From: an uncultured Eubacteriales bacterium | GTDB taxonomy: Bacteria > Bacillota > Clostridia > Monoglobales > Monoglobaceae | Reading direction: 5' to 3' | Length of the DNA stretch: 5,613 bases | Assembly: GCA_958346135.1 (NCBI GenBank) | Contig: CATVQN010000092.1 | Span: 1 to 5,613, forward strand | In this document: positions 1-5,613 of the stretch, in pieces | Layout of the letters: each line of letters starts with the position of its first letter | Numbering within the stretch: position 1 is the stretch's first letter | Notes under the pieces: generated by a model | What the model was told of the DNA's origin: nothing | What the model saw: only the letters and a program-made list of their open reading frames with translations | The model's database searches: none | Program-made: the position numbers and the translations under genes

Positions 1-28
1 GTATAGCATGATTATGAAAAAAAATCAA
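1..28 (-). promoter_or_regulatory. possible leftward sigma-A promoter at the window edge
   Basis: Read on the minus strand, TTGATT (bases 28 to 23) is followed after 17 bases by TATAC (bases 5 to 1). The sixth base of the -10 box lies outside the window. A TGC just before the -10 box (bases 8 to 6) would make it an extended -10. If real, it drives a divergent gene to the left that is not visible here. The surroundings are very AT-rich, where promoter-like words arise by chance, so this is only a candidate. Confidence 0.3.
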
Positions 29-104
29 GAGTTTTTTATAAAAATTACAAAGAATTTTTTAAAAATACATGAAAAATAACCAAAGAATAGCAGATAAAAT
101 AGGA

Positions 105-118
105 GAAAAGCGCTTTCG
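105..118. promoter_or_regulatory. cre-like / LacI-family operator-like palindrome
   Basis: AAAGCGCTTT (107-116) is a perfect 10-bp palindrome centred on CG. In its 14-base context, GAAAAGCGCTTTCG, it matches an idealised catabolite-responsive element (TGAAAGCGCTTTCA) at 11 of 14 positions, with the mismatches only at the outer edges. CcpA and sugar-responsive LacI-family repressors bind such sites, and the gene downstream encodes a carbohydrate esterase, so sugar control is plausible. The centre lies roughly 120 bases before the inferred esterase transcription start, which is far for simple repression. Regulation is inference; the palindrome is seen directly. Confidence 0.4.
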
Positions 119-194
119 TTCAAGAGAGAGGTCGAATTTTGCCACAGACAAGTTGCCGGGCTAGTCGGACAGGAGTCAGCCGAGGCGGGAGCGG

Positions 195-223
195 TTGACA
201 AAAGAACGAAAATATTGTAAAAT
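195..223 (+). promoter_or_regulatory. sigma-A promoter of the esterase gene
   Basis: TTGACA (195-200), a 17-base spacer, then TAAAAT (218-223): a perfect -35 and a 5/6 -10 box at ideal spacing. Transcription should start near 230, giving an untranslated leader of about 50 bases before the ATG at 280. No hairpin or riboswitch-like structure is evident in that leader. Confidence 0.8.
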
Positions 224-279
224 AAACAAATAGAGAGTTGTAGCATCATAACGAAAAATATGGTAGAGGAGGCGGTCAG

Positions 280-2586
280 ATGCGGAGACAAAATAGGCGA
301 AAATGGTTTCCGGCATGGATACTGGCGCTTCTTTTTTTATGCAGCGGACAAGGGGCGTTTGCACTGGATTTAAGCGGAGTTTTTCAGACGCCTCCCCCGA
401 TGCTGGAGAGCAGCGGTCCTATGCTGAAGATGTATGCCAAGACGCAGAAGGTTTCAGTAACGCCGCAGCCAAAAACGGTGTTTTGTCCGAAGGATAGCTA
501 TGAGAATATGGCTCGGCTCTATGACGGCGACACAAAGACGATAGGCGGCAGCGAGAACGGCGGCTGGGTGACTCTGGACTTAGGCGGCAGTTATCTCCTG
601 TCCGGAGTCCGGATTTTACCGTCTGCTAAGAACGGCGCTTCTGCCGGCCGCTGTGTGGGAACAAAATTTTATGTGTCAACGGATAACAAGACTTTTTTGC
701 CGGTGGCATCAATAGAACCGGACGGAGATGGCGCCTGTACTGCGGATTGGAAGGAACTTGCCTTCGGCGGCGCCGGAGAATTTCGGTATGTGCGGATGGA
801 GCTTCCGGCCGGTGCGTATTTTGCAGAGGTGGAGTGGTTGGAGTATCCGGAATGGAAATATACTCCATCCAAAGAAAAAGGAAAACAGGATCTGTCCTTG
901 CTGCTTTATGCTTATGACGCAAGAGAGGATATCGATGCCACTGTTTTGACCGCTATTTATAATAAGGATGGAATTTTAAAAAACTGTGCCGCTATGGGGC
1001 AGAACTTCACGCCGCAGACACGGCAGACAGTTGCAGTGGAGGTACCGAATCTGGTACATGAGCTGGGGGACAGCTGCCGTATCGTGGTTTTTGATAAGAG
1101 CGGCGGCCAAGCGCTGGCACAGCCCTTGGAATATCGATATAACGGAGCCTCTCGGAGTTTTTCTATGCCCAATCTCTTTTCGGATGATATGCTGTTTCAG
1201 GCAGATAAGCCATTGACAATTTGGGGCAGTGCGCCGGCGCAGAGCCGGGTTACCGTAACGCTTGAAAATCAAAAGGGCGGCAAGATTGTGGAGGAGACTA
1301 CAGCGGGACAGGATTCGGACTGGGAGGCAGAGCTGGGAAGCTTTTCTGTCGGCGGAAACTACACCTTGAAGGTTCGTTGCGGAAAAGAGGAAAAAATTTA
1401 TCAAAATATTTCCTTTGGAGATATATGGCTGTGCGTAGGGCAGTCCAATATGGACTATTATATGCTGGCGGGGAAGGATACAACGGCATATTTAGATTCC
1501 GAGCAGGGAAGGCAGGAGGTCAATAACCCTGATATACGCCTTTTGAATCTTTGGAACCGAGGTGTTGACGGTGCCGGGGCGCCGGTGGAAAATCTGCCGA
1601 TTTTGCTGGGTGCAAACGCCTGGGCGGTTATGAATCGGGATGCCGCAAACTACTGCTCGGCAGTGGGGTATTATTTCGCACAGGGGTTACAGCAAAAGCA
1701 TGATATTCCGGTGGGCATTATCGGTGCGGCGGTAGGTGATACAGAGATAAACCGCTGGCTGCCGTGCGGACAGAGCTACGGAAGCTTCAGTTCCACGGAC
1801 GGCGGCTTGTTCTATAATCGTGTAGCGCCTTTTTCAAAGCTGCAGATTCGGGGCATTTTGATGTATCAGGGCGAGGCAGACTCGTACCGCACCCATCTGT
1901 CGGCGTTGCAGTATCGGGATGCCATGGCCGGGCTGGTGGATTGTTATCGGCAAATCTGGGGTGAGGATTTGCCTTTTTACTGGGCGCAGCTGACAAGGTA
2001 TCACAAAGATGAAAGTGAAATTCGCGAGGGTCAGCGGCTGGCATTTTCTAAGATTGCCAATTCCGGCAATGCCGGCGTGATTTCGTTGATTGATCTCTGC
2101 GGTGAGTACGAGGCGGGAGCCGGTAACTGCCGCGAGGATATCCATCCCCATCAGAAAAAAGAGGTGGCAGAACGGTTTTTGCGCTTTGCCGAGCGGGATG
2201 TTTACGGCGGTTCCGAAACGGCAGTACAAGGCCCTGTCTATAAAAGTATGCGAATTGTGGGCAGCAAGATAGAACTGACCTTTGACTGCACCGGGGAGTT
2301 GGCGTTGCTGCCGGTTGGACGCTATGCCGACCGTGCCGGAGAAAAACTGATTGCGCAGAACGGTCTGGATACCGGCTCACCTCAGGAATTTGAAATTGCC
2401 GGGGCAGACGGAGTTTTTGTCCGGGCAGAGGCCGAGCTTCGGGGCGATAAGGTGGTGCTGTGGAGCAATCAGGTAAACAAGCCGACTGCGGCAAGATATG
2501 CTTGGGGTGCCTATCCTGAGATGCCGAATCTCACGGATGCCAGCGGTCTCCCGGCGCTGACCTTCTCTACTGAGACGGTAAAATAG
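280..2586 (+). CDS. secreted sialate O-acetylesterase-like SGNH esterase with N-terminal F5/8C-like domain
   Basis: This 768-residue exported esterase probably removes O-acetyl groups from glycans (sialic acid, xylan or another sugar; the substrate cannot be told). The start is set by AGAGGAGG at 265-272, 7 bases before the ATG. Residues 1-28 are a signal peptide: basic MRRQNRRK, a hydrophobic core, then AFA before the cut. Residues ~65-189 look like an F5/8 type C (discoidin) domain, with ARLYDGD (78-84) and WVTLDLG. Residues ~204-287 form a beta-sandwich-like linker. The SASA-type esterase begins at about 296: GQSNM (387-391) carries nucleophile Ser389; GGLFYNRVAP (508-517) and YQGEAD (529-534) are the middle blocks; DIHP (620-623) supplies Asp620 and His622. 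The catalytic set is therefore complete. Residues ~651-768 are the usual C-terminal beta domain, with a GADGVF..AEAEL and RYAWG pattern. No sortase signal, lipobox or membrane anchor is seen, so it is probably released. No terminator follows. Confidence 0.9.
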   Translation: MRRQNRRKWFPAWILALLFLCSGQGAFALDLSGVFQTPPPMLESSGPMLKMYAKTQKVSVTPQPKTVFCPKDSYENMARLYDGDTKTIGGSENGGWVTLDLGGSYLLSGVRILPSAKNGASAGRCVGTKFYVSTDNKTFLPVASIEPDGDGACTADWKELAFGGAGEFRYVRMELPAGAYFAEVEWLEYPEWKYTPSKEKGKQDLSLLLYAYDAREDIDATVLTAIYNKDGILKNCAAMGQNFTPQTRQTVAVEVPNLVHELGDSCRIVVFDKSGGQALAQPLEYRYNGASRSFSMPNLFSDDMLFQADKPLTIWGSAPAQSRVTVTLENQKGGKIVEETTAGQDSDWEAELGSFSVGGNYTLKVRCGKEEKIYQNISFGDIWLCVGQSNMDYYMLAGKDTTAYLDSEQGRQEVNNPDIRLLNLWNRGVDGAGAPVENLPILLGANAWAVMNRDAANYCSAVGYYFAQGLQQKHDIPVGIIGAAVGDTEINRWLPCGQSYGSFSSTDGGLFYNRVAPFSKLQIRGILMYQGEADSYRTHLSALQYRDAMAGLVDCYRQIWGEDLPFYWAQLTRYHKDESEIREGQRLAFSKIANSGNAGVISLIDLCGEYEAGAGNCREDIHPHQKKEVAERFLRFAERDVYGGSETAVQGPVYKSMRIVGSKIELTFDCTGELALLPVGRYADRAGEKLIAQNGLDTGSPQEFEIAGADGVFVRAEAELRGDKVVLWSNQVNKPTAARYAWGAYPEMPNLTDASGLPALTFSTETVK

Positions 2587-2628
2587 TACGGAAGAAGATT
2601 ACTTTTTTATGACAAATTTGAGGGAATG

Positions 2629-2657
2629 TTGACAAAAAAAGCCCGGTTGGGTATACT
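2629..2657 (+). promoter_or_regulatory. sigma-A promoter of nrdR
   Basis: TTGACA (2629-2634), a 17-base spacer and TATACT (2652-2657): perfect -35 and 5/6 -10. Transcription would begin near 2664, leaving a leader of about 63 bases. The spacer holds a short inverted repeat, CCC (2642-2644) and GGG (2649-2651), that could be operator-like but is too short to call. A small hairpin is possible in the leader (GGCGG 2689-2693 with CTGCC 2700-2704, one G-U pair). No NrdR-box pair was recognised. Confidence 0.8.
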
Positions 2658-2726
2658 GAAACCAAAATACATGGGATCGTTGTGTGTAGGCGGAATCAAC
2701 TGCCGGCGAAAAAAGGAGGCTGACTC

Positions 2727-3188
2727 ATGCGTTGTTTATATTGCGGACATATGGAAAGTAAAGTGGTAGATTCACGTTCCACAGAGGACGGGTTGGCAAT
2801 TCGCCGGCGCCGGGAATGCTTGCGGTGCGGAAAGCGGTTTACTACCTATGAGAAGATCGAAAGTGTTCCGATTATTGTGGTAAAGCGAGACGGCTCCAGA
2901 CAGAGCTTCGACCGTGATAAGCTGCAGCGGGGAATTTTGAATTCCTGTGCCAGCCGGCCGGTTCCTCTTCATGTGATTGATGAGCTGCTAGACGAGATTG
3001 AAGCGGAAATTCATAACTCTCTGGCGCGGGAGGTCTCTTCTGAAAAAATCGGAGAGATGGTGATGGAGAGGCTGCGGGATATTGACGAGGTGTCCTATGT
3101 TCGGTTTGCATCGGTCTATAAGAAATTTAAGGATATTGAAACCTTTCAGCAGGAGCTGGCAAAGCTCAGTAATCAGCGCAAAGAGTAG
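2727..3188 (+). CDS. nrdR: transcriptional repressor NrdR
   Basis: NrdR is the zinc-ribbon/ATP-cone repressor that senses ATP versus dATP and shuts down ribonucleotide reductase genes through paired NrdR boxes. The 153-residue length is typical. Residues 1-45 hold the zinc ribbon, with Cys3/Cys6 and Cys31/Cys34 as the four ligands, and the signature arginine run before C31 followed by KRFTTYE. Residues ~49-139 form the ATP-cone, beginning IIVVKRDGSRQSFDRDKL. The family-typical SYVRFASVYKKFKD segment closes the domain. AAGGAGG at 2713-2719 sits 7 bases before the ATG and fixes the start. It has its own strong promoter, and the ribonucleotide reductase genes it should control are not in this window. 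No good terminator follows; a TTTTTT run near 3233 lacks a stable stem, so some read-through into the rimP leader is likely. Confidence 0.97.
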   Translation: MRCLYCGHMESKVVDSRSTEDGLAIRRRRECLRCGKRFTTYEKIESVPIIVVKRDGSRQSFDRDKLQRGILNSCASRPVPLHVIDELLDEIEAEIHNSLAREVSSEKIGEMVMERLRDIDEVSYVRFASVYKKFKDIETFQQELAKLSNQRKE

Positions 3189-3249
3189 GTGTATAGGCGC
3201 TATTCCTTGATCTCGACTTTATTACAGAGCTATTTTTTGTCAAAATCTC

Positions 3250-3278
3250 TTGACAATGGTATAGAAATGTGATAATAT
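3250..3278 (+). promoter_or_regulatory. sigma-A promoter of the rimP-nusA operon, with extended -10
   Basis: TTGACA (3250-3255), a 17-base spacer and TAATAT (3273-3278), preceded by TGA (3270-3272), which supplies an extended -10 TG. Transcription would start near 3285, giving a leader of about 75 bases that contains the hairpin at 3312-3335. As the only strong promoter ahead of rimP, nusA, ylxR and ylxQ, it is the likely main operon promoter. Confidence 0.8.
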
Positions 3279-3311
3279 ACATATTGTAGTTATGATGAGT
3301 ATATGCGGCAG

Positions 3312-3335
3312 AAGAGTGAGGGAAACCTCACTCTT
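3312..3335 (+). terminator. rimP leader hairpin, candidate NusA-dependent attenuator
   Basis: A perfect 10-bp stem (3312-3321 with 3326-3335) is closed by a GAAA tetraloop (3322-3325). One more G-U pair is possible below it. It is followed by a broken U tract (TCTCTTTG, 3336-3343) rather than a clean run of Ts. The stem begins about 27 bases after the inferred start site and ends about 14 bases before the rimP ribosome binding site. A stable stem with an interrupted U tract is what one expects of a terminator that needs help from NusA. In Bacillus subtilis the same operon is reported to be autoregulated by NusA-dependent termination in its leader. It could also end nrdR read-through or stabilise the mRNA 5' end. 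Confidence 0.6.
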
Positions 3336-3359
3336 TCTCTTTGCAGTATGGAGGAAATG

Positions 3360-3824
3360 ATGGCTTATTCAAAAACGGAACAAAAGATATGGGAGCTGGC
3401 AGAGCCAATTGTACAGGAAAAGGGCTGCTATCTCTATGATGTGGAGTATGTTAAGGAAGGCGGTATCTGGTTTTTGCGTGTCTTTGCGGATAAAGAGGAG
3501 ACGGGAATCTCCCTGGATGAATGTGAGGAGATTAGCCGTGCACTTAGTGACGTATTAGACCGAGAAGACCCTATCGACCGAAATTATTATCTGGAGGTAT
3601 CCTCTCCCGGTGTGGAGCGTAAGCTAAAGACATCGGAGCACTTTCGGCGGTACCTAGGTGAAACGGTGGATGTCGGCCTGTATCGGCCCATAGATGGGAG
3701 CAAGCAGCTGACCGGAGTTTTAAAGGACTTTGACGGCAAAACCATATTTTTGGAAACCGGAGGCCGGGTGCTGGAGATTTTGCAGAGCGACACCAGTGTG
3801 GTGCATCTGCACTTTGAATTTTAG
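3360..3824 (+). CDS. rimP: ribosome maturation factor RimP
   Basis: RimP (formerly YlxS/YhbC, DUF150) binds the free 30S subunit and helps its late maturation. The protein is 154 residues, the usual family length. The N-terminal alpha/beta domain (~1-80) carries the signature EPIVQEKGCYLYDVEYVKEGG (broadly residues 15-35). LEVSSPGVERKLK (78-90) marks the join to the C-terminal SH3-like domain (~90-154), which ends in HLHFEF. The start at 3360 is preferred: GGAGG at 3350-3354 lies 5 bases upstream, and homology begins there. ATGs at 3357 (only 2 bases from GGAGG), 3348 and 3303 are in frame. The one at 3303 would place the leader hairpin inside the coding region and has no ribosome binding site. 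rimP is first in the operon; nusA follows after a 108-base gap. Confidence 0.95.
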   Translation: MAYSKTEQKIWELAEPIVQEKGCYLYDVEYVKEGGIWFLRVFADKEETGISLDECEEISRALSDVLDREDPIDRNYYLEVSSPGVERKLKTSEHFRRYLGETVDVGLYRPIDGSKQLTGVLKDFDGKTIFLETGGRVLEILQSDTSVVHLHFEF

Positions 3825-3840
3825 TTTTCTTACAGTGTAA

Positions 3841-3846
3841 TATAAT
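3841..3846 (+). promoter_or_regulatory. possible weak internal promoter (-10 box only) before nusA
   Basis: A perfect TATAAT (3841-3846) lies in the rimP-nusA gap, just after the rimP stop. No acceptable -35 box is found at 16-18 bases; the nearest candidate, TTGAAT (3814-3819), is 21 bases away. There is no correctly placed extended TG either. It may give weak extra nusA transcription or be chance. Confidence 0.2.
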
Positions 3847-3854
3847 GAAGATGG

Positions 3855-3899
3855 TTTTGCCTCGCTGCGACAGACGGAAACGGTGGGGTAAAAAACCTC
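3855..3899 (+). promoter_or_regulatory. structured nusA leader with two mutually exclusive hairpins
   Basis: The first stem pairs 3855-3867 with 3881-3893 (13 pairs, four of them G-U) around a 13-base loop. The second pairs GGGGT (3885-3889) with ACCTC (3895-3899) around five As (one G-U). Both need bases 3885-3889, so they cannot form together. No U run follows, so this is not an intrinsic terminator. The structures end about 25 bases before the nusA start region. A regulatory or mRNA-processing role is inference. Confidence 0.35.
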
Positions 3900-3932
3900 T
3901 GATTAGAAAATAGAGAAGAACATCGGAAAGGG

Positions 3933-5036
3933 ATGAGTAAAAAAATGAGTTCAGAATTATTTGAATCCTTAGAATTGATTGAGGAAGAAAAAGGAATTAG
4001 CCGCGATGTGATTTTGGATGCGCTGGAGAGCGCACTGATTTCCGCTTACCGTAAGCATTTCGGCGCAGCGCAGGATATTCATGTGATTTTTGAAGAGGAA
4101 ACCGGCGCAATTCGGATTGTTGCCCGGAAACAGGTGGTGGAACAGGTAGAAGATCGGGAGAATGAAATTTCTCTGGAAGAGGCGAAAAGACTAAACGACA
4201 AATATGAAATCGGCGATATTGCAGAGATGGAGGTAACGCCAAGATCCTTTGGGCGGATTGCAGCCCAGACGGCTCGGCAGGTGATATTCCAGCGAATGCA
4301 TGAGGCGGAGCGGGAAAAAATGGTCAGTGAGTATTCTGACCGTGAAAATGATATTGCAAGCGCAGTGGTTCGCAGAATTGAGCGTCGAAATGTGCTCTTG
4401 GAGATTGAAGATACGGAATCCGTGCTGATGCCCAACGAACAGGTTCGCAGTGACAACTACAAGGTGGGAGAACGTTACAAGGTCTTTGTGGTTGAGGTGG
4501 CCGATTCGGTCAAGGGAGTACATCTTGTCGTATCCCGATCGCATCCGGGACTGGTGCGTCGGCTGTTAGAGCTGGAGGTGCCGGAAATCGGTGAAGGTAT
4601 TATCGAGATTAAAGCACTGTCTCGAGAACCGGGTTCTCGGAGTAAAATTGCGGTACATTCCACCAAAGAGAATGTGGATCCGGTGGGAACCTGTATCGGT
4701 CCTAAGGGAATGCGTGTACAGGAGGTCATTCACGAGCTGCGGGGCGAGAAGATCGATATTATCAAATACAGTGACGACCCGGCAGAGTATGTGGCAAATG
4801 CATTAAGTCCGGCAGATGTACTGTCCATTAAAGTGGATGAGGATAACCGTATTTGCCGTGTGCTTGTTCCCGCAAGTCAGCTTTCGCTGGCAATTGGACG
4901 GGAAGGACAAAATGTTCGGCTGGCGGCAAGGCTGACCGGCTGGAAAATTGATCTTAGTGCAGCGCCGGATGACGACTCGGAGACGGAAAAGACTGAAAAT
5001 AGCGAGACAGAAATTCCAGAGGCTGAGGAAGTATGA
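3933..5036 (+). CDS. nusA: transcription termination/antitermination factor NusA
   Basis: NusA binds RNA polymerase near the RNA exit channel and controls pausing, intrinsic termination and antitermination. Domains run in the normal order: N-terminal polymerase-binding domain (~1-128), S1 (~135-203), KH1 (~205-280, with GPKG at 256-259) and KH2 (~285-345, with GREG at 322-325). An acidic, low-complexity tail of about 20 residues (rich in D, E, S and T) follows. The 367-residue length and the lack of the C-terminal acidic repeats match Firmicutes NusA, not the ~495-residue enterobacterial form. The start is uncertain: the ATG at 3933 has a GGA at 3925-3927 five bases ahead, while the ATG at 3945 begins with MSSELFESLELIEEEKGIS, where family homology starts, giving 363 residues. 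Neither has a strong ribosome binding site, which may mean modest or regulated translation. Its stop overlaps the ylxR start by 4 bases (ATGA). Confidence 0.97.
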   Translation: MSKKMSSELFESLELIEEEKGISRDVILDALESALISAYRKHFGAAQDIHVIFEEETGAIRIVARKQVVEQVEDRENEISLEEAKRLNDKYEIGDIAEMEVTPRSFGRIAAQTARQVIFQRMHEAEREKMVSEYSDRENDIASAVVRRIERRNVLLEIEDTESVLMPNEQVRSDNYKVGERYKVFVVEVADSVKGVHLVVSRSHPGLVRRLLELEVPEIGEGIIEIKALSREPGSRSKIAVHSTKENVDPVGTCIGPKGMRVQEVIHELRGEKIDIIKYSDDPAEYVANALSPADVLSIKVDEDNRICRVLVPASQLSLAIGREGQNVRLAARLTGWKIDLSAAPDDDSETEKTENSETEIPEAEEV

Positions 5037-5296
5037 GGCCGCTTCGGATGTGTATGGTGTGTCGGAAACGGCAGGAAAAGGAGCAATTACTTCGGATTAC
5101 CCGGTTCGGGGACGGTGTCATTGCCGTTGACAGTAGTGGAAAAATGCCGGGGCGTGGAGCCTATCTCTGCAGATCCAAAGAATGTCTTATTTCGGCACAA
5201 AAGAGAAAAGTATTGGAGCGGGCTTTTTCTCAAAAGGTGAATCCTGAAATTTACAGTCAAATTTGTGAGATTGCGGAGGCAGAGGATGAACGCTAG
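5033..5296 (+). CDS. rnpM: YlxR/RnpM family RNA-binding protein (DUF448)
   Basis: This small protein of the YlxR family (87 residues) lies between nusA and ylxQ as in most Firmicutes. YlxR was recently renamed RnpM in Bacillus subtilis after reports that it binds the RNase P RNA and modulates RNase P activity; I rely on memory for that. The family signature is complete: MCMVCRKRQEK..LLRITR (C7, C10) at the N terminus, then VDSSGKMPGRGAYLCRSKEC (GRGAYLC at 40-46, C51), and a basic KRKVLERAF segment. The four cysteines could suggest metal binding, but this is not established. GAGG at 5025-5028, four bases before the ATG and inside the nusA 3' end, is the ribosome binding site. The ATGA overlap with nusA points to translational coupling. 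Confidence 0.93.
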   Translation: MRPLRMCMVCRKRQEKEQLLRITRFGDGVIAVDSSGKMPGRGAYLCRSKECLISAQKRKVLERAFSQKVNPEIYSQICEIAEAEDER

Positions 5297-5597
5297 GTTT
5301 TACGGGATGCTGGGTCTTGCTATGCGAGCCGGAAGATTGGTCCTGGGCGAAAGCAAGGTGGCCGATGCCGTGCGGAGCGGCAAGGCGGAGATGCTTATTT
5401 TAGCGGCAGATGCCTCGGCCAATACCGAAAAGAAATTTTTGAATATGACGAAACATTACGGAATACAGACCCTGCGCCCGGGTGATCGTACCTGTCTGGG
5501 TACGGCGGTGGGAAAGGCGGCCGCGGTAGTGATTGCGGTAACCGAGCCGGGGTTTGCCAGACAGCTGAGCCTTCTTTCTCAAACCGATGAAGTGTAA
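5286..5597 (+). CDS. ylxQ: YlxQ, L7Ae/L30e-family putative RNA-binding protein
   Basis: This is a 103-residue single-domain protein of the L7Ae/L30e/S12e/Gadd45 fold, whose members typically bind kink-turns in RNA. The pattern is clear: FYGMLGLAMRAGRLVLGES (residues 5-23) and VADAVRSGKAEMLILAADASANTEKK (25-50), followed by the alternating beta/alpha core and a short hydrophilic tail. The start at 5286 is chosen because GGAGG at 5275-5279 lies 6 bases upstream and residue 1 aligns with the family start. An in-frame ATG at 5265 has no ribosome binding site and would add seven unconserved residues. The gene overlaps ylxR by 11 bases, indicating coupled translation. In the conserved order infB follows, but only 16 bases remain in the window. 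Its RNA target is unknown. Confidence 0.93.
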   Translation: MNARFYGMLGLAMRAGRLVLGESKVADAVRSGKAEMLILAADASANTEKKFLNMTKHYGIQTLRPGDRTCLGTAVGKAAAVVIAVTEPGFARQLSLLSQTDEV

Positions 5598-5613
5598 AAT
5601 ACAGCGGCGGCCG

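Noticed and set aside
40..59. AAAAATT/AATTTTT inverted repeat as a terminator
   Set aside because: It is an AT-only 7-bp stem without GC pairs and is better explained as AT-rich promoter-region DNA.
25..291. 88-codon minus-strand reading frame over the upstream region
   Set aside because: It is hydrophobic only because of AT-rich sequence, has no recognisable domain or ribosome binding site, and overlaps the esterase promoter and start.
303..303. Lipoprotein signal at Cys21 of the esterase
   Set aside because: The residues before the cysteine are LFL, with Leu at -1 where a lipobox needs Gly, Ala or Ser; an AFA signal peptidase I site follows at 26-28.
976..2494. Minus-strand reading frames of 85-148 codons inside the esterase gene
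   Set aside because: They lie opposite a well-supported coding frame, show no domain pattern and read like antisense shadows, rich in R, P and S.
2671..2769. 32-codon upstream reading frame overlapping the nrdR start
   Set aside because: It has no ribosome binding site and an unremarkable peptide, and the AAGGAGG site is positioned for nrdR instead.
2804..2813. Palindrome CCGGCGCCGG in nrdR
   Set aside because: It is explained by alternating CGC/CGG arginine codons in the conserved arginine run of NrdR.
3303..3359. Longer RimP with 19 extra N-terminal residues from the ATG at 3303
   Set aside because: There is no ribosome binding site, the extra residues come from the leader hairpin sequence, and family homology begins after 3360.
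4623..4639. 7-bp inverted repeat with a 3-base loop inside nusA
   Set aside because: It lies in the highly conserved SREPGSRSKIAV coding segment with no U tract, so it is most likely a codon-level coincidence.

Overview
The window looks like chromosomal DNA from a low-to-mid GC Firmicute, most probably a gut-type clostridium (Lachnospiraceae-like). The evidence is the block rimP-nusA-ylxR-ylxQ in Firmicutes order, a NusA without the C-terminal acidic repeats of enterobacteria, strong AGGAGG-type ribosome binding sites, and near-consensus sigma-A promoters with 17-base spacers. The genus is inference; no rRNA or other marker is present. All six genes are on the + strand.

Layout. Bases 1-279 are a non-coding control region: an AT-rich left part, a cre/LacI-like palindrome, a GC-rich patch of unknown role, and a strong rightward promoter. 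A possible leftward promoter sits at the left edge. Next comes a 768-residue secreted SGNH esterase of the sialate O-acetylesterase (SASA) type, with an F5/8C-like carbohydrate-binding domain in front. After a 140-base gap with its own promoter comes nrdR, the repressor of ribonucleotide reductase genes. A 171-base gap then holds another near-perfect promoter and a perfect 10-bp GAAA-capped hairpin in the rimP leader. The transcription/translation operon follows: rimP, a structured 108-base gap, nusA, ylxR (rnpM) and ylxQ. The last two are packed by short overlaps. The window ends 16 bases after ylxQ, where infB would be expected from the conserved order.

How the genes work together. rimP (30S maturation), nusA (elongation, pausing and termination), ylxR/RnpM (reported modulator of RNase P) and ylxQ (L7Ae-like RNA binder) form one RNA-centred operon. 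The rimP leader hairpin, with its interrupted U tract, is a good candidate for NusA-dependent attenuation as described for the equivalent Bacillus operon. nrdR has its own promoter, but no convincing terminator separates it from rimP, so the leader hairpin may also end nrdR transcripts. The esterase is functionally unrelated and appears to be an accessory carbohydrate gene placed beside a housekeeping block.

No mobile element, CRISPR array, tRNA or rRNA was seen. Nothing here is clearly a new system. The most interesting parts are regulatory: the symmetric control region at the left and the two structured leaders around rimP.
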